34,765 nucleotides of DNA, from positions 1 through 34,765 of the forward strand of contig CAZQGE010000013.1 in the NCBI GenBank assembly GCA_964592815.1, given 5' to 3'. The notes beneath the pieces were generated by a model. It was not told the DNA's origin. It did not search any database and saw nothing but the letters and a program-made list of their open reading frames with translations. The translations under genes were made by a program, and so were the position numbers. The stretch comes from CAZQGE01 sp964592815 (GTDB taxonomy: Bacteria > Bacillota > Clostridia > Christensenellales > CAG-917). Shown here one piece after another: positions 15,458-24,189 of this stretch (the first letter of the stretch is position 1; each line of letters opens with the position of its first letter).

Positions 15458-17092
15458 TTATTCTATAATGTAAACGGCAGATTGATAAGCCTTGAGTTTG
15501 TCTGTCGAAAACACTTTGCCAATTTCTTGTGTGGCTTCTGAATAAACGTCTTTCAGCGTATATCTTTCTGTGTCTTTTAATGCCACGTAATCGTCTGAAA
15601 TCAATTTTTGCAAATCAACTTTTACTTTTATTGGGGCAATACTTTTGTTGTAAACCAAAACTGCCACTTTTCCACCGTTGAGAGGCTTTGCAAGTATATC
15701 GTATAAGCCTGTTTTTATGCGTTTTGCTTGTTTTGATAGTTTATCTTGATTGATTGCAATGAGGTTTTTGTTTGTTACAATTTTTAACACGTCATCAGAA
15801 ATTTTACGCAAATCGTTGCCCAAAATTAAAGGGGAGTTCATCATACACCACAAAGCAAAGTGAGTTTTATTTTGCGTTTCAGTCAACTTTCCGTTGCCTA
15901 CTTCGAGCATATCTGGGTCGTTGTAATGACCTATATCGCTATATTTGTAAAGTTTTACGTTATGCTCGTAAATAATATTTATCCAAATCCATATCGGGCG
16001 GATATCTGGTGTTGTTCGCCACAAATTGCCAGCTGTTTTTCCCCATTGCCAAGGCTTATTTCTGCCCCATTCGCAAATTGAAAAGGCAATAGGTTTTTCA
16101 ATATTTCCAGTTTCCGCCGCAACTTCCTTTGCGCTTTTTGCAAGCAACGACGCCATATTGCGATATTGAAGCATTGCGCTGTCTGCACGCGTCCCAATAG
16201 GATTAAAAATTCTTATTGTATTGTTTCCTTCTTCAAGGTTAATGACAGTTTGAAAACGAGAAGTTAAGTTGTAGTGCTTTTGTGGTGTGATTTCTATGCC
16301 ATAAATATCTTTTCCGTTTACTACTGCGTTGACAAATTTTTTGTAGGAATTACCTTTTTTCTTAATAAGCAAAGTCAAAACGTATTCTCCACTTTCAATG
16401 GCTTTAACGTTTTCAAATGACATAGCTCCGCCGTCCTTGTCAAGACCGCTGACATAACCGCCTTCAGGAAGTTTTTTGCAGGGCATAAACTTTGCATTCC
16501 CTGAAAGAAATGTGTTTTTTGCACCGTAAACACTTTCTGCGCTTTCGCCTTTTTTGCAAATGGAAATTCCATAAATAAGGGGAGCGTATTTGCTTATTGG
16601 AATGTTGTGACAAAAGTCGTATTTGAAATATTCTGCGCCCCATTTGGCAAAAGTTTTTGCGTCAATTTCTTCTCTGCCTAAACTTGACGGCAAATCTTCA
16701 CAAGTGTGAGTTCCGTTTGAAGTGTAAAGCCCAACTTTTACACCGTAAGCGTTCAATTTTTTTATTACGGCTTCCATACCAAGCGAAAATGTGGTTAAGT
16801 CGCCTTGAAGTCGTCCTTCGTTGTCGCGTTTAGATGAAATCCAGTTATCGTCGATATTAAGGTAACTATATCCCGCATCAATCAAACCTTTTTCTCTCAT
16901 TATATTTGCAATTTCAAAAAGCAAATCTTGGTTTATGACGTTTTTGAAAGTGTTCCAAGTTGACCACCCCATTGGTGGCGCGGTTAACGCATTATTTTCA
17001 AACGACACGTCAAACGAGGTGTTTGATACACGACTTTTTGGCGTAAAAAATTGCTTGATATAACAAATTGGACACATTCCGTTTCTTCTCAT
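15458..17092 (-). CDS. glycoside hydrolase family 27 (alpha-galactosidase-like) with internal insertion
   Basis: A 544-residue retaining glycosidase of the melibiase/GH27 type, acting on alpha-galactosides or related alpha-linked sugars. The barrel starts at APPMGWSTWNTF (38-49). YLNIDDNW (78-84), VGLYTSNG and the nucleophile D159 in YFKYDFC follow. The acid/base is probably D363 in WRTTPD, and NDPDML (about 390-395) lines the pocket. Nucleophile and acid/base are 204 residues apart instead of the usual 55 or so. The extra residues (about 175-320) look like a beta-rich carbohydrate-binding module. A short barrel-derived C-terminal beta domain ends the protein. The N terminus has no signal peptide but holds an odd CPIC pair at 7-10. 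It is probably cytosolic. A promoter lies upstream; no transporter is adjacent. Confidence 0.85.
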   Translation of the reverse strand: MRRNGMCPICYIKQFFTPKSRVSNTSFDVSFENNALTAPPMGWSTWNTFKNVINQDLLFEIANIMREKGLIDAGYSYLNIDDNWISSKRDNEGRLQGDLTTFSLGMEAVIKKLNAYGVKVGLYTSNGTHTCEDLPSSLGREEIDAKTFAKWGAEYFKYDFCHNIPISKYAPLIYGISICKKGESAESVYGAKNTFLSGNAKFMPCKKLPEGGYVSGLDKDGGAMSFENVKAIESGEYVLTLLIKKKGNSYKKFVNAVVNGKDIYGIEITPQKHYNLTSRFQTVINLEEGNNTIRIFNPIGTRADSAMLQYRNMASLLAKSAKEVAAETGNIEKPIAFSICEWGRNKPWQWGKTAGNLWRTTPDIRPIWIWINIIYEHNVKLYKYSDIGHYNDPDMLEVGNGKLTETQNKTHFALWCMMNSPLILGNDLRKISDDVLKIVTNKNLIAINQDKLSKQAKRIKTGLYDILAKPLNGGKVAVLVYNKSIAPIKVKVDLQKLISDDYVALKDTERYTLKDVYSEATQEIGKVFSTDKLKAYQSAVYIIE

Positions 17093-17132
17093 ATTTCTTC
17101 ATCACCTTATGTTTTTGTTGACTAGTTACTTG

Positions 17133-17161
17133 ATTTTATCAAAAATTTGCGCATTTTGCAA
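17133..17161 (-). promoter_or_regulatory. promoter of the GH27 gene
   Basis: On the minus strand TTGCAA (17156-17161) and TAAAAT (17133-17138) are 17 bp apart, 40 bp upstream of the start codon. Confidence 0.55.
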
Positions 17162-17273
17162 TAATGTATTTTTTTTGGAAATTATTTTGTTAAGATAGAC
17201 AGAAATTATGTTTGTTGAAAAATTAAACATACAAATATGAATAATTTGAAAAAAATATTTTTTTGGCTTGCGT

Positions 17274-17301
17274 TTTACACTTTCATTTGATAGACTATAA
17301 C
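17274..17301 (+). promoter_or_regulatory. promoter of the FAD-linked oxidase gene
   Basis: TTTACA (17274-17279) and TATAAC (17296-17301) are 16 bp apart. AAGGAG (17317-17322) follows 7 bp before the ATG. Confidence 0.6.
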
Positions 17302-17329
17302 TAACTTACCTAATATAAGGAGAAGAATT

Positions 17330-19087
17330 ATGGAAAAGAAAGGTTATCCACAAAGACCTTGGAAAACATTTGATGACCCTATTGCTGGCCATCCAAGAAC
17401 TTACAAAAACGGTTTCAATTTAGATTGGTACACACAAGAATCACCAAAGGGTTCTTATCGTTCTATTTTCAAATGGTGCAATCCCAAAGAATACAAAGTA
17501 CCAAGTGAAGGAATGTTCAACTACTACGTCAAAAAACTTAATTACGACGAAAAGTTTTTGAAAGACCACCAAAACCTTGGTTTGGAACAAGTTTCCTATG
17601 ACATTAAGAGCAATCTTACAAAAGATGAAGAAAAAGCTCTTTTGGATATGGTAAACGGTGAAGGTTCAACAGATAACTATGTTAAACTTGCAGTTGCTTA
17701 TGGTCAAACAATGGTTGACCTTATGCGCTTGCGTAAGGGTATCGTTGAAAACGTTCCTGATTTGGTTCTTTATCCAAGCACAACCGAACAAATTCAAAAT
17801 ATCGTAAAATATTGCGACGAGAAGAAAATTGCTATCTACGTATATAGTGGCGGTTCGTCAGTTACACGCGGTGTTGAACCAACTGTCAAAAGAAGCATTA
17901 CGCTTGACCTCGGCAAAAAATTCAACAAAATTCTCGCATTTAATGAATTCAATCAAACAATTACTGTCCAACCTGGCATTTTTGGCACAGATTTGGAAAT
18001 GTATCTTAACAACCCCGCAAACTTCAAGACAGGTCACGCATATACAGTTGGTCACTTCCCACAATCATTTGAGCGCGCAACCGTTGGCGGTTGGGTTGTA
18101 ACTCGTGGCGCAGGTCAAAACTCTACTTATTACGGAAAGATTGAAGACATCGTTTTGAATGAAGAATACGTCACGCCAGCTGGCACGTTCTCAACTGAAC
18201 GCGCTCCAAGAAAAGCAACTGGACCAAACTTTGACCAAATAATGATGGGCAGCGAAGGCGCATACGGCATTTTGACAGAAGTAACTTTGAGACTTAGAAA
18301 ACTTTCTCACGAACATATCAAGTTCAGCTATTTGTTCAAAAATTGGGACGATGCTTCTGCTGCAATGCGTGAAGTTATGCAAGCTGAAAAATGTGTTCCT
18401 TCCATTTTCCGTATTTCTGACGGCGAAGAAACAGATTTGGCAATGAATATGTACGGTTTTAAGGATACTCCCGTTGAGTCATTCTTGAAAGCATTGGGAT
18501 ATAACTTTGGCGAATGTGTGTTTATGGTCGGTTTCTGTGACGGTTCACACGATTACCAAAAAACAGCATTGAAAAACGTACGTGAAAAAGCTAAAAAATT
18601 CCACGGTTTAAGATTGCCGGGTGAATATATTGTAAACAAATGGTCAAGCGGTCGTTTCTCCGACCCGTATCTCCGTGACAACTACCAAGACTATGGCATC
18701 ATAATTGATACATTGGAATGCGCTGTCAACTGGGATAACTTGAACCACGTTCACGATTATGTTAGAGCTTGGGCAAAATCTCACCCAGATTTGGTATGCA
18801 CTTGCCACATTTCACACTGCTATGATGCTGGTGCAAACTTGTACTTTATGTGGATGCAAAAAGACCAAGGACTTGAAAAGTTTAAGGAATTCCACAGCGG
18901 TATGCTTAACGCAATTCAAGAATCTGGCGCATCAATTTCTCACCACCACGGCATTGGCAAATTGTTTGCAGAATATAATGCAAAGCAATTAGGCCCTGTT
19001 CAAATGGAAGTTTTGAGAGCATTAAAGAAACATTTCGACCCCAACAATATTATGAATCCGGGCGGAACACTTTGGCTTGACAAATAA
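17330..19087 (+). CDS. FAD-binding oxidase, alkyldihydroxyacetonephosphate synthase-like
   Basis: A 585-residue flavoprotein of the VAO/PCMH fold. The FAD-binding half (about 135-330) has VLYPSTTEQIQNIVKYC, the pyrophosphate loop YVYSGGSSVTRG, VGGWVVTRGAGQNSTYYG and GSEGAYGILTEVTL. The C-terminal cap ends in the HHHGIGK triad (538-544) and DPNNIMNPGG. The triple-His motif and overall layout are those of alkyl-DHAP synthase, which swaps the acyl chain of acyl-DHAP for a fatty alcohol in ether-lipid synthesis. Bacterial homologues of this group often have unproven substrates, so a GlcD-like dehydrogenase role remains possible. There is no signal peptide. The gene is single, with its own promoter, a strong ribosome binding site and a strong terminator. 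Frequent Lys/Asn codons ending in C suggest high expression, which is inference. Confidence 0.82.
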   Translation: MEKKGYPQRPWKTFDDPIAGHPRTYKNGFNLDWYTQESPKGSYRSIFKWCNPKEYKVPSEGMFNYYVKKLNYDEKFLKDHQNLGLEQVSYDIKSNLTKDEEKALLDMVNGEGSTDNYVKLAVAYGQTMVDLMRLRKGIVENVPDLVLYPSTTEQIQNIVKYCDEKKIAIYVYSGGSSVTRGVEPTVKRSITLDLGKKFNKILAFNEFNQTITVQPGIFGTDLEMYLNNPANFKTGHAYTVGHFPQSFERATVGGWVVTRGAGQNSTYYGKIEDIVLNEEYVTPAGTFSTERAPRKATGPNFDQIMMGSEGAYGILTEVTLRLRKLSHEHIKFSYLFKNWDDASAAMREVMQAEKCVPSIFRISDGEETDLAMNMYGFKDTPVESFLKALGYNFGECVFMVGFCDGSHDYQKTALKNVREKAKKFHGLRLPGEYIVNKWSSGRFSDPYLRDNYQDYGIIIDTLECAVNWDNLNHVHDYVRAWAKSHPDLVCTCHISHCYDAGANLYFMWMQKDQGLEKFKEFHSGMLNAIQESGASISHHHGIGKLFAEYNAKQLGPVQMEVLRALKKHFDPNNIMNPGGTLWLDK

Positions 19088-19101
19088 TCACCATAAACAA
19101 A

Positions 19102-19123
19102 AAGGGCGCAATATTGCGCCCTT
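19102..19123 (+). terminator. terminator of the FAD-linked oxidase gene
   Basis: A perfect inverted repeat, AAGGGCGCAAT/ATTGCGCCCTT, is followed by ATTTTTTTATTT. Confidence 0.92.
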
Positions 19124-19231
19124 ATTTTTTTATTTGCGTTTTTTGTAGAAAATACTTTTTTGACAGCAAAATAACAAGGCAATTAGTAATAACAAATTCG
19201 GCGCAATTATAAAAAAAGTACAAATTTATTT

Positions 19232-19271
19232 GGCAATATCGATTGCCTATAAAATAATTTACATATAGAAT
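19232..19271 (+). promoter_or_regulatory. MATE promoter with overlapping palindromic operator
   Basis: TTGCCT (19243-19248) and TAGAAT (19266-19271) are 17 bp apart, just upstream of the MATE gene. The perfect palindrome GGCAAT-ATCG-ATTGCC (19232-19247) covers most of the -35 box, as expected for a repressor site of an efflux gene. Confidence 0.45.
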
Positions 19272-19288
19272 GAAAAACGGAACAAAAT

Positions 19289-20671
19289 ATGGAAAACGCC
19301 TTAGCTGTAAACTTCAAAATTAAATCTCTTTTACGCTATACATTGCCGTCTATTGTAATGATGGTGGTGTTTTCTATGTATTCTATTGTTGACGGGATGT
19401 TTATTTCTCGATTTGTTGGCACAGATGCTTTGGCTGGTGTTAACATAATTTTCCCTGTAATAAGCGTTTTGATTGCAGTAGGCATTATGATTGCTTCGGG
19501 TGGTAGTGCGGTTATTGCGAAATTTATGGGCGAAAAACAAAACCAAAAAGCTAAAGAAACATTTTCAATGCTCATTATTATAGGATTGATTTTAAGCGGA
19601 ATATTTATGCTTTTTTGTTTGCTGTTTACAAGAGAAATCGCATATCTATTGGGTGCTAATGATGTTACAGTTGGCTATGCTGTCGAGTATGGAAGAATGA
19701 CTTTTTATTTTCTTCCGCTGGCATTACTTCAAATGCTTTATCAAACGTTTTTTGTTACGGCTGGCAAACCTCTTTTAGGTTTAATTTTGACGTTTGCAAG
19801 TGGAATAACAAACGTGATTTTGGACTACGTTTTTATTGTGCCTGCCAATATGGGAATTTCTGGTGCTGCGCTGGGTACGGTTATCGGATACTCAATTCCT
19901 GCAATAGTGGGGACGGTTTATTTCATTTTTAACAAAAAATCAAGTCTAAGATTTGTAATACCTAAAGCTAGTTTTAAGACTTTGCTTAAAGTATTCACAA
20001 ACGGTTCGTCTGAAATGGTTACAAATATCGCCATAGCAGTCACTACTTTGATGTTTAATTTGCAAATGAATAAATTCTTAGGTGCTGACGGCATTGCTGC
20101 AATAACTATTGTGCAATATATGCAATTTTTGCTTTGTTCAGTTTATATGGGCTATTCATCGGGCGTTGCGCCTATTGTAAGCTATAAATACGGCGCAAGA
20201 GATTATGAACAACAAAAATTGATTTTTAAGATTAGCTTAGTATTTATAATATTCTTTTCTGTCGTTGTATTCTTATTTTCAGAATTGGCATCAAAATATT
20301 TGGTGTTGATATTTGCTCCAAAAATTTCTAAGGTGTACGAGTATGCGTGCTTTGGTTTTTTGATTTTTTCTGTGTCATATCTGTTTTGCGGAATAAATAT
20401 TTTTGCATCGTCTTATTTTACCGCATTTTCAAACGGTAAGGTATCGGCGTTTATATCTTTTATGCGAACGCTTGTGTTTATAATAATATGTCTTGCCGTG
20501 TTGCCTGAACTGTTTGGCGTGGTCGGCGTATGGATTGCAGTCCCTGTTGCAGAGTTTTTGTCGTTGTTTATTTCAATCGGCTTTATAGTGAGATATGGGC
20601 GACTGTATGGATATTCTTTGCTAAAAAAAGATAGAATTTATAATTTGTTTGAATACGCACGACAAATTTAA
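19289..20671 (+). CDS. MATE-family multidrug/metabolite efflux transporter
   Basis: A 460-residue polytopic membrane protein with about 12 hydrophobic helices in two homologous halves. The start (LLRYTLPSIVMMVVFSMYSIVDGMFISRFVG) is the hallmark first helix pair of the NorM/DinF-type MATE family, and the LGxxGxAxGTVIGY-like loop (GISGAALGTVIGYSIPAI) closes the N-half. These transporters export cationic drugs, toxins or metabolites using a Na+ or H+ gradient. The substrate is unknown. The ribosome binding site is weak (ACGGA). The gene is single, preceded by a promoter carrying a palindrome and ended by a terminator whose stem starts inside the last codons. No dedicated regulator gene lies next to it. 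Confidence 0.92.
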   Translation: MENALAVNFKIKSLLRYTLPSIVMMVVFSMYSIVDGMFISRFVGTDALAGVNIIFPVISVLIAVGIMIASGGSAVIAKFMGEKQNQKAKETFSMLIIIGLILSGIFMLFCLLFTREIAYLLGANDVTVGYAVEYGRMTFYFLPLALLQMLYQTFFVTAGKPLLGLILTFASGITNVILDYVFIVPANMGISGAALGTVIGYSIPAIVGTVYFIFNKKSSLRFVIPKASFKTLLKVFTNGSSEMVTNIAIAVTTLMFNLQMNKFLGADGIAAITIVQYMQFLLCSVYMGYSSGVAPIVSYKYGARDYEQQKLIFKISLVFIIFFSVVVFLFSELASKYLVLIFAPKISKVYEYACFGFLIFSVSYLFCGINIFASSYFTAFSNGKVSAFISFMRTLVFIIICLAVLPELFGVVGVWIAVPVAEFLSLFISIGFIVRYGRLYGYSLLKKDRIYNLFEYARQI

Positions 20672-20680
20672 GTTTGTCGT
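20659..20680 (+). terminator. terminator overlapping the MATE stop codon
   Basis: ACGACAAA (20659-20666) and TTTGTCGT (20673-20680) form an 8-bp stem followed by TTTTTTATTT. The left arm lies inside the coding region. Confidence 0.85.
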
Positions 20681-20786
20681 TTTTTTATTTGTTTTAGCAA
20701 CTCTATTGTGATTTCAAAATATAATAATTTTGAGAATAACGTGAAGATTATCATTGCTTTAAGTCACTTAATTATCATATTCTATA

Positions 20787-20815
20787 TTGACTATTAGGCA
20801 ATTTTGGGGGATAAT
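20787..20815 (+). promoter_or_regulatory. promoter of the cytidylate-kinase-like gene
   Basis: TTGACT (20787-20792) and GATAAT (20810-20815) are 17 bp apart, 30 bp before the start codon. Confidence 0.65.
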
Positions 20816-20845
20816 ATAGGCATAATAAAGGACAGGGAGGTTGTT

Positions 20846-21463
20846 ATGAAAACAATAATTACCATTTCACGTCAGTTTGGAAGCGGAGGACGATTGGTCG
20901 GGAAACTTTTGTCAGAGAAACTGAATATCCCTTTTTATGATAAAGAAATCATCAATCAAGCGTCTGAAAAGTCTGGCTTTGCAAACGACTTTATTCAAGA
21001 AAACGAACAAAAAATGCGCCCTATGAGCAATTATGCTTTTGGTTCAACATTTATGGGTGGAAACTTGTGGAGTAATATTGAAAATATTGAAACGAAAATT
21101 TACTCGTATGAAGCAAACGCCATAAAAGATTTTGCAAAACAAGGTCCGTGCATATTTGTAGGACGTTGCGCCGATTATGTTTTGCGAGATGAGTATAAAT
21201 GCTTGAACGTCTTTATCCATGCGGATATTGAACACAGAGTGGCAAGAATTATCGACGTATATAACTTGCTTGACAATCCCAAAAAAGCCGAGAAAATGAT
21301 TAGAAACACAGATAAGATGCGTGCTAAACATTACATGTTTTACACAGATGCAACTTGGGGCGACGCTGAAAATTATGATATATCTATTGACAGCGGCAGA
21401 TTTGGAATTGAACAAACAGCTGAGATTATAAAAGCTATTTATTTACAAATAGATGCAGAATAG
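20846..21463 (+). CDS. cytidylate kinase-like family protein
   Basis: A 205-residue P-loop protein of the Cytidylate_kin2 group, which is widespread in gut Clostridia. It starts with TIITISRQFGSGGRLVGKLL, in which GSGGR replaces the strict GxxGxGKS/T Walker A of true CMP kinases. PFYDKEII follows, then a lid-like helical middle, GPCIFVGRCADYVL, and a nucleoside-binding-like VFIHADIEHRVARI. The family is related to CMP/dCMP kinases but usually lacks the canonical lysine, so its substrate is uncertain. Canonical cmk should be elsewhere. The frame is open to 20804, but the ATG at 20846 follows GGGAGG by 5 bp and begins the conserved domain. The gene is single, with its own promoter and terminator. 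Confidence 0.88.
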   Translation: MKTIITISRQFGSGGRLVGKLLSEKLNIPFYDKEIINQASEKSGFANDFIQENEQKMRPMSNYAFGSTFMGGNLWSNIENIETKIYSYEANAIKDFAKQGPCIFVGRCADYVLRDEYKCLNVFIHADIEHRVARIIDVYNLLDNPKKAEKMIRNTDKMRAKHYMFYTDATWGDAENYDISIDSGRFGIEQTAEIIKAIYLQIDAE

Positions 21464-21516
21464 AGGTTTTATAAAGTTTTTTAAGTATTCTGTGACTTAT
21501 ATTACAAAAAAAACAT

Positions 21517-21542
21517 AAAAGCCCTTTTAATACGGGGCTTTT
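21517..21542 (+). terminator. terminator of the cytidylate-kinase-like gene
   Basis: AAAAGCCC (21517-21524) and GGGCTTTT (21535-21542) form an 8-bp stem followed by further T residues. Confidence 0.8.
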
Positions 21543-21594
21543 TCATATATAATATACAAAAATATAACAAAAATTGATGGATGGAGATATTAAA

Positions 21595-22587
21595 ATGCTT
21601 AAAACGCCTTTAATGAGCAAAGTTTTTGATGTGTTTGAACAAAGTCGTGCTATTCCTAATGGCAAAACACCTTTTAACAATGAAATTATGATAATCAAAA
21701 ACATTCCTTACAAAAAAGTCGGAGACCAGTTGTTGGTTATGGATTTATATTTGCCAAATGACCGCTCAAAAAAAGTCCCAGTAGTTTATGACATTCCTGG
21801 TGGAGGTTGGATGATACATAACCGTGAAAGACGTGACGGTTACGCAAGACTTTTTGCTGTTATGGGTGCAGCTGTTGCTGTCATCGACCACAGACTTTGT
21901 CCAAAAATTTTCTTTCCTGAAAACTTAAAAGATTGCATTGACGGCTTGAATTTCTTGAAAAGTTTGGAAACAAAATATAATTTAGATTTGAATGACGTTA
22001 CCGTTACCGGTGACTCTTCAGGTGGACATCTGACTGCTTGCGTAGGGTGCGCGGCTAGCTCAGATGAATATACAAAAAAACTTGGGTTACCTGCTATGGA
22101 AGTTAAGCCTAAACGCTTGATTTGCATTAGTGGCGCATTCAGTTTTGAAATTATGCTTAGACTGCCAACTCACACGCTTGAAGTCAGATATGCAACAGGT
22201 CAGCCAACAAGAACACAGTTCAGAAAATGGGAGTTTTATAAGGAAAGTATCCCGTATAACTACCTCAGCAAAGATTTTCCGCCCACATACAACTCTGGTG
22301 GAGCGTTAGACTTGCTTTGCTTGGGAGAAGCAAAGCGTATGGCAACAAAATTGGATGAATTTGGCGTCGATAACGAGTATTATGTCGGAAAAAATATTCG
22401 CAACGCAGACCATTGCTACGTTTTGCGCCTTCCTTTCTCGCCTGCGAGAGCCGATATGTTAAAACTGTTGACTTGGTATTACAAAAAAGAAAATGAATTT
22501 GGTTTTGATATGACACAAGGGTATAACAGGGTTAAAACTTTTCTTGAAAACTACAAAGCTACATTGAAAGGCGATATGAAATGCTAA
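21595..22587 (+). CDS. alpha/beta hydrolase (HSL/esterase-like)
   Basis: A 330-residue enzyme of the hormone-sensitive-lipase/BD-FAE branch of alpha/beta hydrolases. The oxyanion-hole motif appears as PGGGW (68-72), with Pro in place of the usual first His. The nucleophile elbow GDSSGG is at 139-144 with Ser141, and a C-terminal NADHCYVL offers the catalytic His. The substrate is unknown; short-chain esters or acetylated/feruloylated carbohydrates are typical for relatives. There is no signal peptide, so it is intracellular. I start at the ATG at 21595, 8 bp after a GGAG; the frame is open to 21574. The TAA stop is immediately followed by the ATG of the RlmD-like gene, so the two are probably co-transcribed and coupled, although no shared function is evident. 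Confidence 0.85.
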   Translation: MLKTPLMSKVFDVFEQSRAIPNGKTPFNNEIMIIKNIPYKKVGDQLLVMDLYLPNDRSKKVPVVYDIPGGGWMIHNRERRDGYARLFAVMGAAVAVIDHRLCPKIFFPENLKDCIDGLNFLKSLETKYNLDLNDVTVTGDSSGGHLTACVGCAASSDEYTKKLGLPAMEVKPKRLICISGAFSFEIMLRLPTHTLEVRYATGQPTRTQFRKWEFYKESIPYNYLSKDFPPTYNSGGALDLLCLGEAKRMATKLDEFGVDNEYYVGKNIRNADHCYVLRLPFSPARADMLKLLTWYYKKENEFGFDMTQGYNRVKTFLENYKATLKGDMKC

Positions 22588-24135
22588 ATGAATAATTTCA
22601 AAAATGGTGAAATTTTAACAGTAAAAGTTGCCGACTTAGGCTATAACGGGGAAGGCGTCGTGAAAATCGACGGCTTTCCTATATTTGTGCCATTCGTGCT
22701 TCCCGATGAATTAGTTAAAATAAAAATCAATTACGTTACAAAAGATTATGCTTTTGCTACCGTTTTGGAAATTTTGGAACAATCTAAATTTAGAATTAAA
22801 CCTAAATGTCCATATTTTGCTAATTGTGGCGGTTGTGATATTCAACACGCAAACCCAGAATTGCAGGCAACTTTCAAAAAAAATATTATATTAAACAATT
22901 TGAAAAAAATTGCAGGTTTGGATATTCAAATCAACGATACCGTAGTTCTGAACGAGTGGGAATATAGAAATAAATTATCATTGCCGTTTGGATATATAAA
23001 AGGTTCAAAACGCGTCGTTTTAGGCTTCTATGAGAAACGCTCACACAATGTTGTCGGCTTGAATTGGTGTCCTTTACACGCGGATTGGTCACAAAAACTT
23101 ATCAAAACTGTTTCAACGTGGGCAACCGATAACAATATTCCAGTTTACGATGAACAAACTGGAAAAGGACTGCTTAGACATCTTGTTGCAAGGTTTATAG
23201 ATAACCTGTCGGCTGTGCTAGTAATCAACGGCGACAATTTGCCATATTTGGATAGCTTAATTTCTGCCTTGTCAGAAAACTTTGTCGATTTCTCAATATA
23301 TATATCAAAAAATACAAAAGTAACAAACGTCATTTTCGGCGACACAGTAAGACTTGTTTACGGAAAAGAGCAGGAACAAAATTTAGGCGGTATAAAAGCT
23401 GCAATTTCTCCGTTGAGTTTTTTGCAAGTTAACAACAAAGTTAAAGACGCAATATATGACGCCGTGTGTGAAAATTTGGCTTCTTTCGACGGCGATATAA
23501 TTGAGTTATATTCGGGCGTAGGATTGCTTACCGCACAAATTGCTTACCGCTTAAAAAATGCAAACATCACAGCTGTTGAAATTGTGAAAGATGGGACAGA
23601 AAATGCGAATGTATTGATGAAAAATTGTGGTTTTGACAATCGAGTGAAAAATATATGTGATGATGCGCTCAACTTTATGAGTGAAATTGACCTTGACAGA
23701 ACTAAACAAAATTGTGCAAGTCGTTCAGGCTCTGAAAACAATCAAGTAATGTCTAAAATTGAAATAAATAATTCAGAAAGGCAAAACGCTACAACCCAAG
23801 ATTTGTTTACCCGAAACAATTTTTTATTAGAAAACGCTGATGATAGTATGCAAGATAATACTTTGCAGACTAAAAATATAAATGATGGCTTGTCAAACAA
23901 AAAGTATGCGTTAATTTTAGACCCGCCAAGAAAAGGTTGCGAGAAAGAAATACTTGAAAAAGCCATTGAAAAGCAATTTTCACGAATTATATATATATCG
24001 TGCAATCCATCAACGCTTTGTCGAGACCTAAAAATTTTGAAACCATATTATGACGTTGTTTCAGTTACACCATACGATATGTTCCCCCAAACCCGACACG
24101 TAGAAACTCTAATATGTCTTTCAAAAAAGTCTTAA
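22588..24135 (+). CDS. rlmD: 23S rRNA (uracil-C5) methyltransferase, RlmD/RumA family, with insertion
   Basis: A SAM-dependent RNA methyltransferase that makes 5-methyluridine in 23S rRNA. The 515 residues hold an N-terminal TRAM domain (1-62), a [4Fe-4S] cluster site (C74, C80, C83, C161), the SAM-binding motif IELYSGVGLLTAQIA, the DPPRKG motif and the catalytic nucleophile C472 in ISCNPSTLCRDL. Between the SAM fold and DPPRKG there is an unusual polar, low-complexity stretch of about 65 residues (about 370-436), rich in Asn, Asp, Gln and Ser. It is absent from the standard enzyme and is probably a surface loop. Relatives in Bacillota (RlmCD) may modify two uridines, so the exact target (U747, U1939 or both) is unsure. 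It starts directly after the hydrolase stop codon and ends at a terminator. Confidence 0.9.
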   Translation: MNNFKNGEILTVKVADLGYNGEGVVKIDGFPIFVPFVLPDELVKIKINYVTKDYAFATVLEILEQSKFRIKPKCPYFANCGGCDIQHANPELQATFKKNIILNNLKKIAGLDIQINDTVVLNEWEYRNKLSLPFGYIKGSKRVVLGFYEKRSHNVVGLNWCPLHADWSQKLIKTVSTWATDNNIPVYDEQTGKGLLRHLVARFIDNLSAVLVINGDNLPYLDSLISALSENFVDFSIYISKNTKVTNVIFGDTVRLVYGKEQEQNLGGIKAAISPLSFLQVNNKVKDAIYDAVCENLASFDGDIIELYSGVGLLTAQIAYRLKNANITAVEIVKDGTENANVLMKNCGFDNRVKNICDDALNFMSEIDLDRTKQNCASRSGSENNQVMSKIEINNSERQNATTQDLFTRNNFLLENADDSMQDNTLQTKNINDGLSNKKYALILDPPRKGCEKEILEKAIEKQFSRIIYISCNPSTLCRDLKILKPYYDVVSVTPYDMFPQTRHVETLICLSKKS

Positions 24136-24147
24136 TTTCGCACTTTT

Positions 24148-24168
24148 AAGCACCTTTTTAGGGTGCTT
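24148..24168 (+). terminator. terminator of rlmD
   Basis: AAGCACC (24148-24154) and GGTGCTT (24162-24168) form the stem, followed by TTTTAAG. It marks the end of the core-like part of the window. Confidence 0.8.
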
Positions 24169-24189
24169 TTTAAGTTGCAATTCCTTTGG

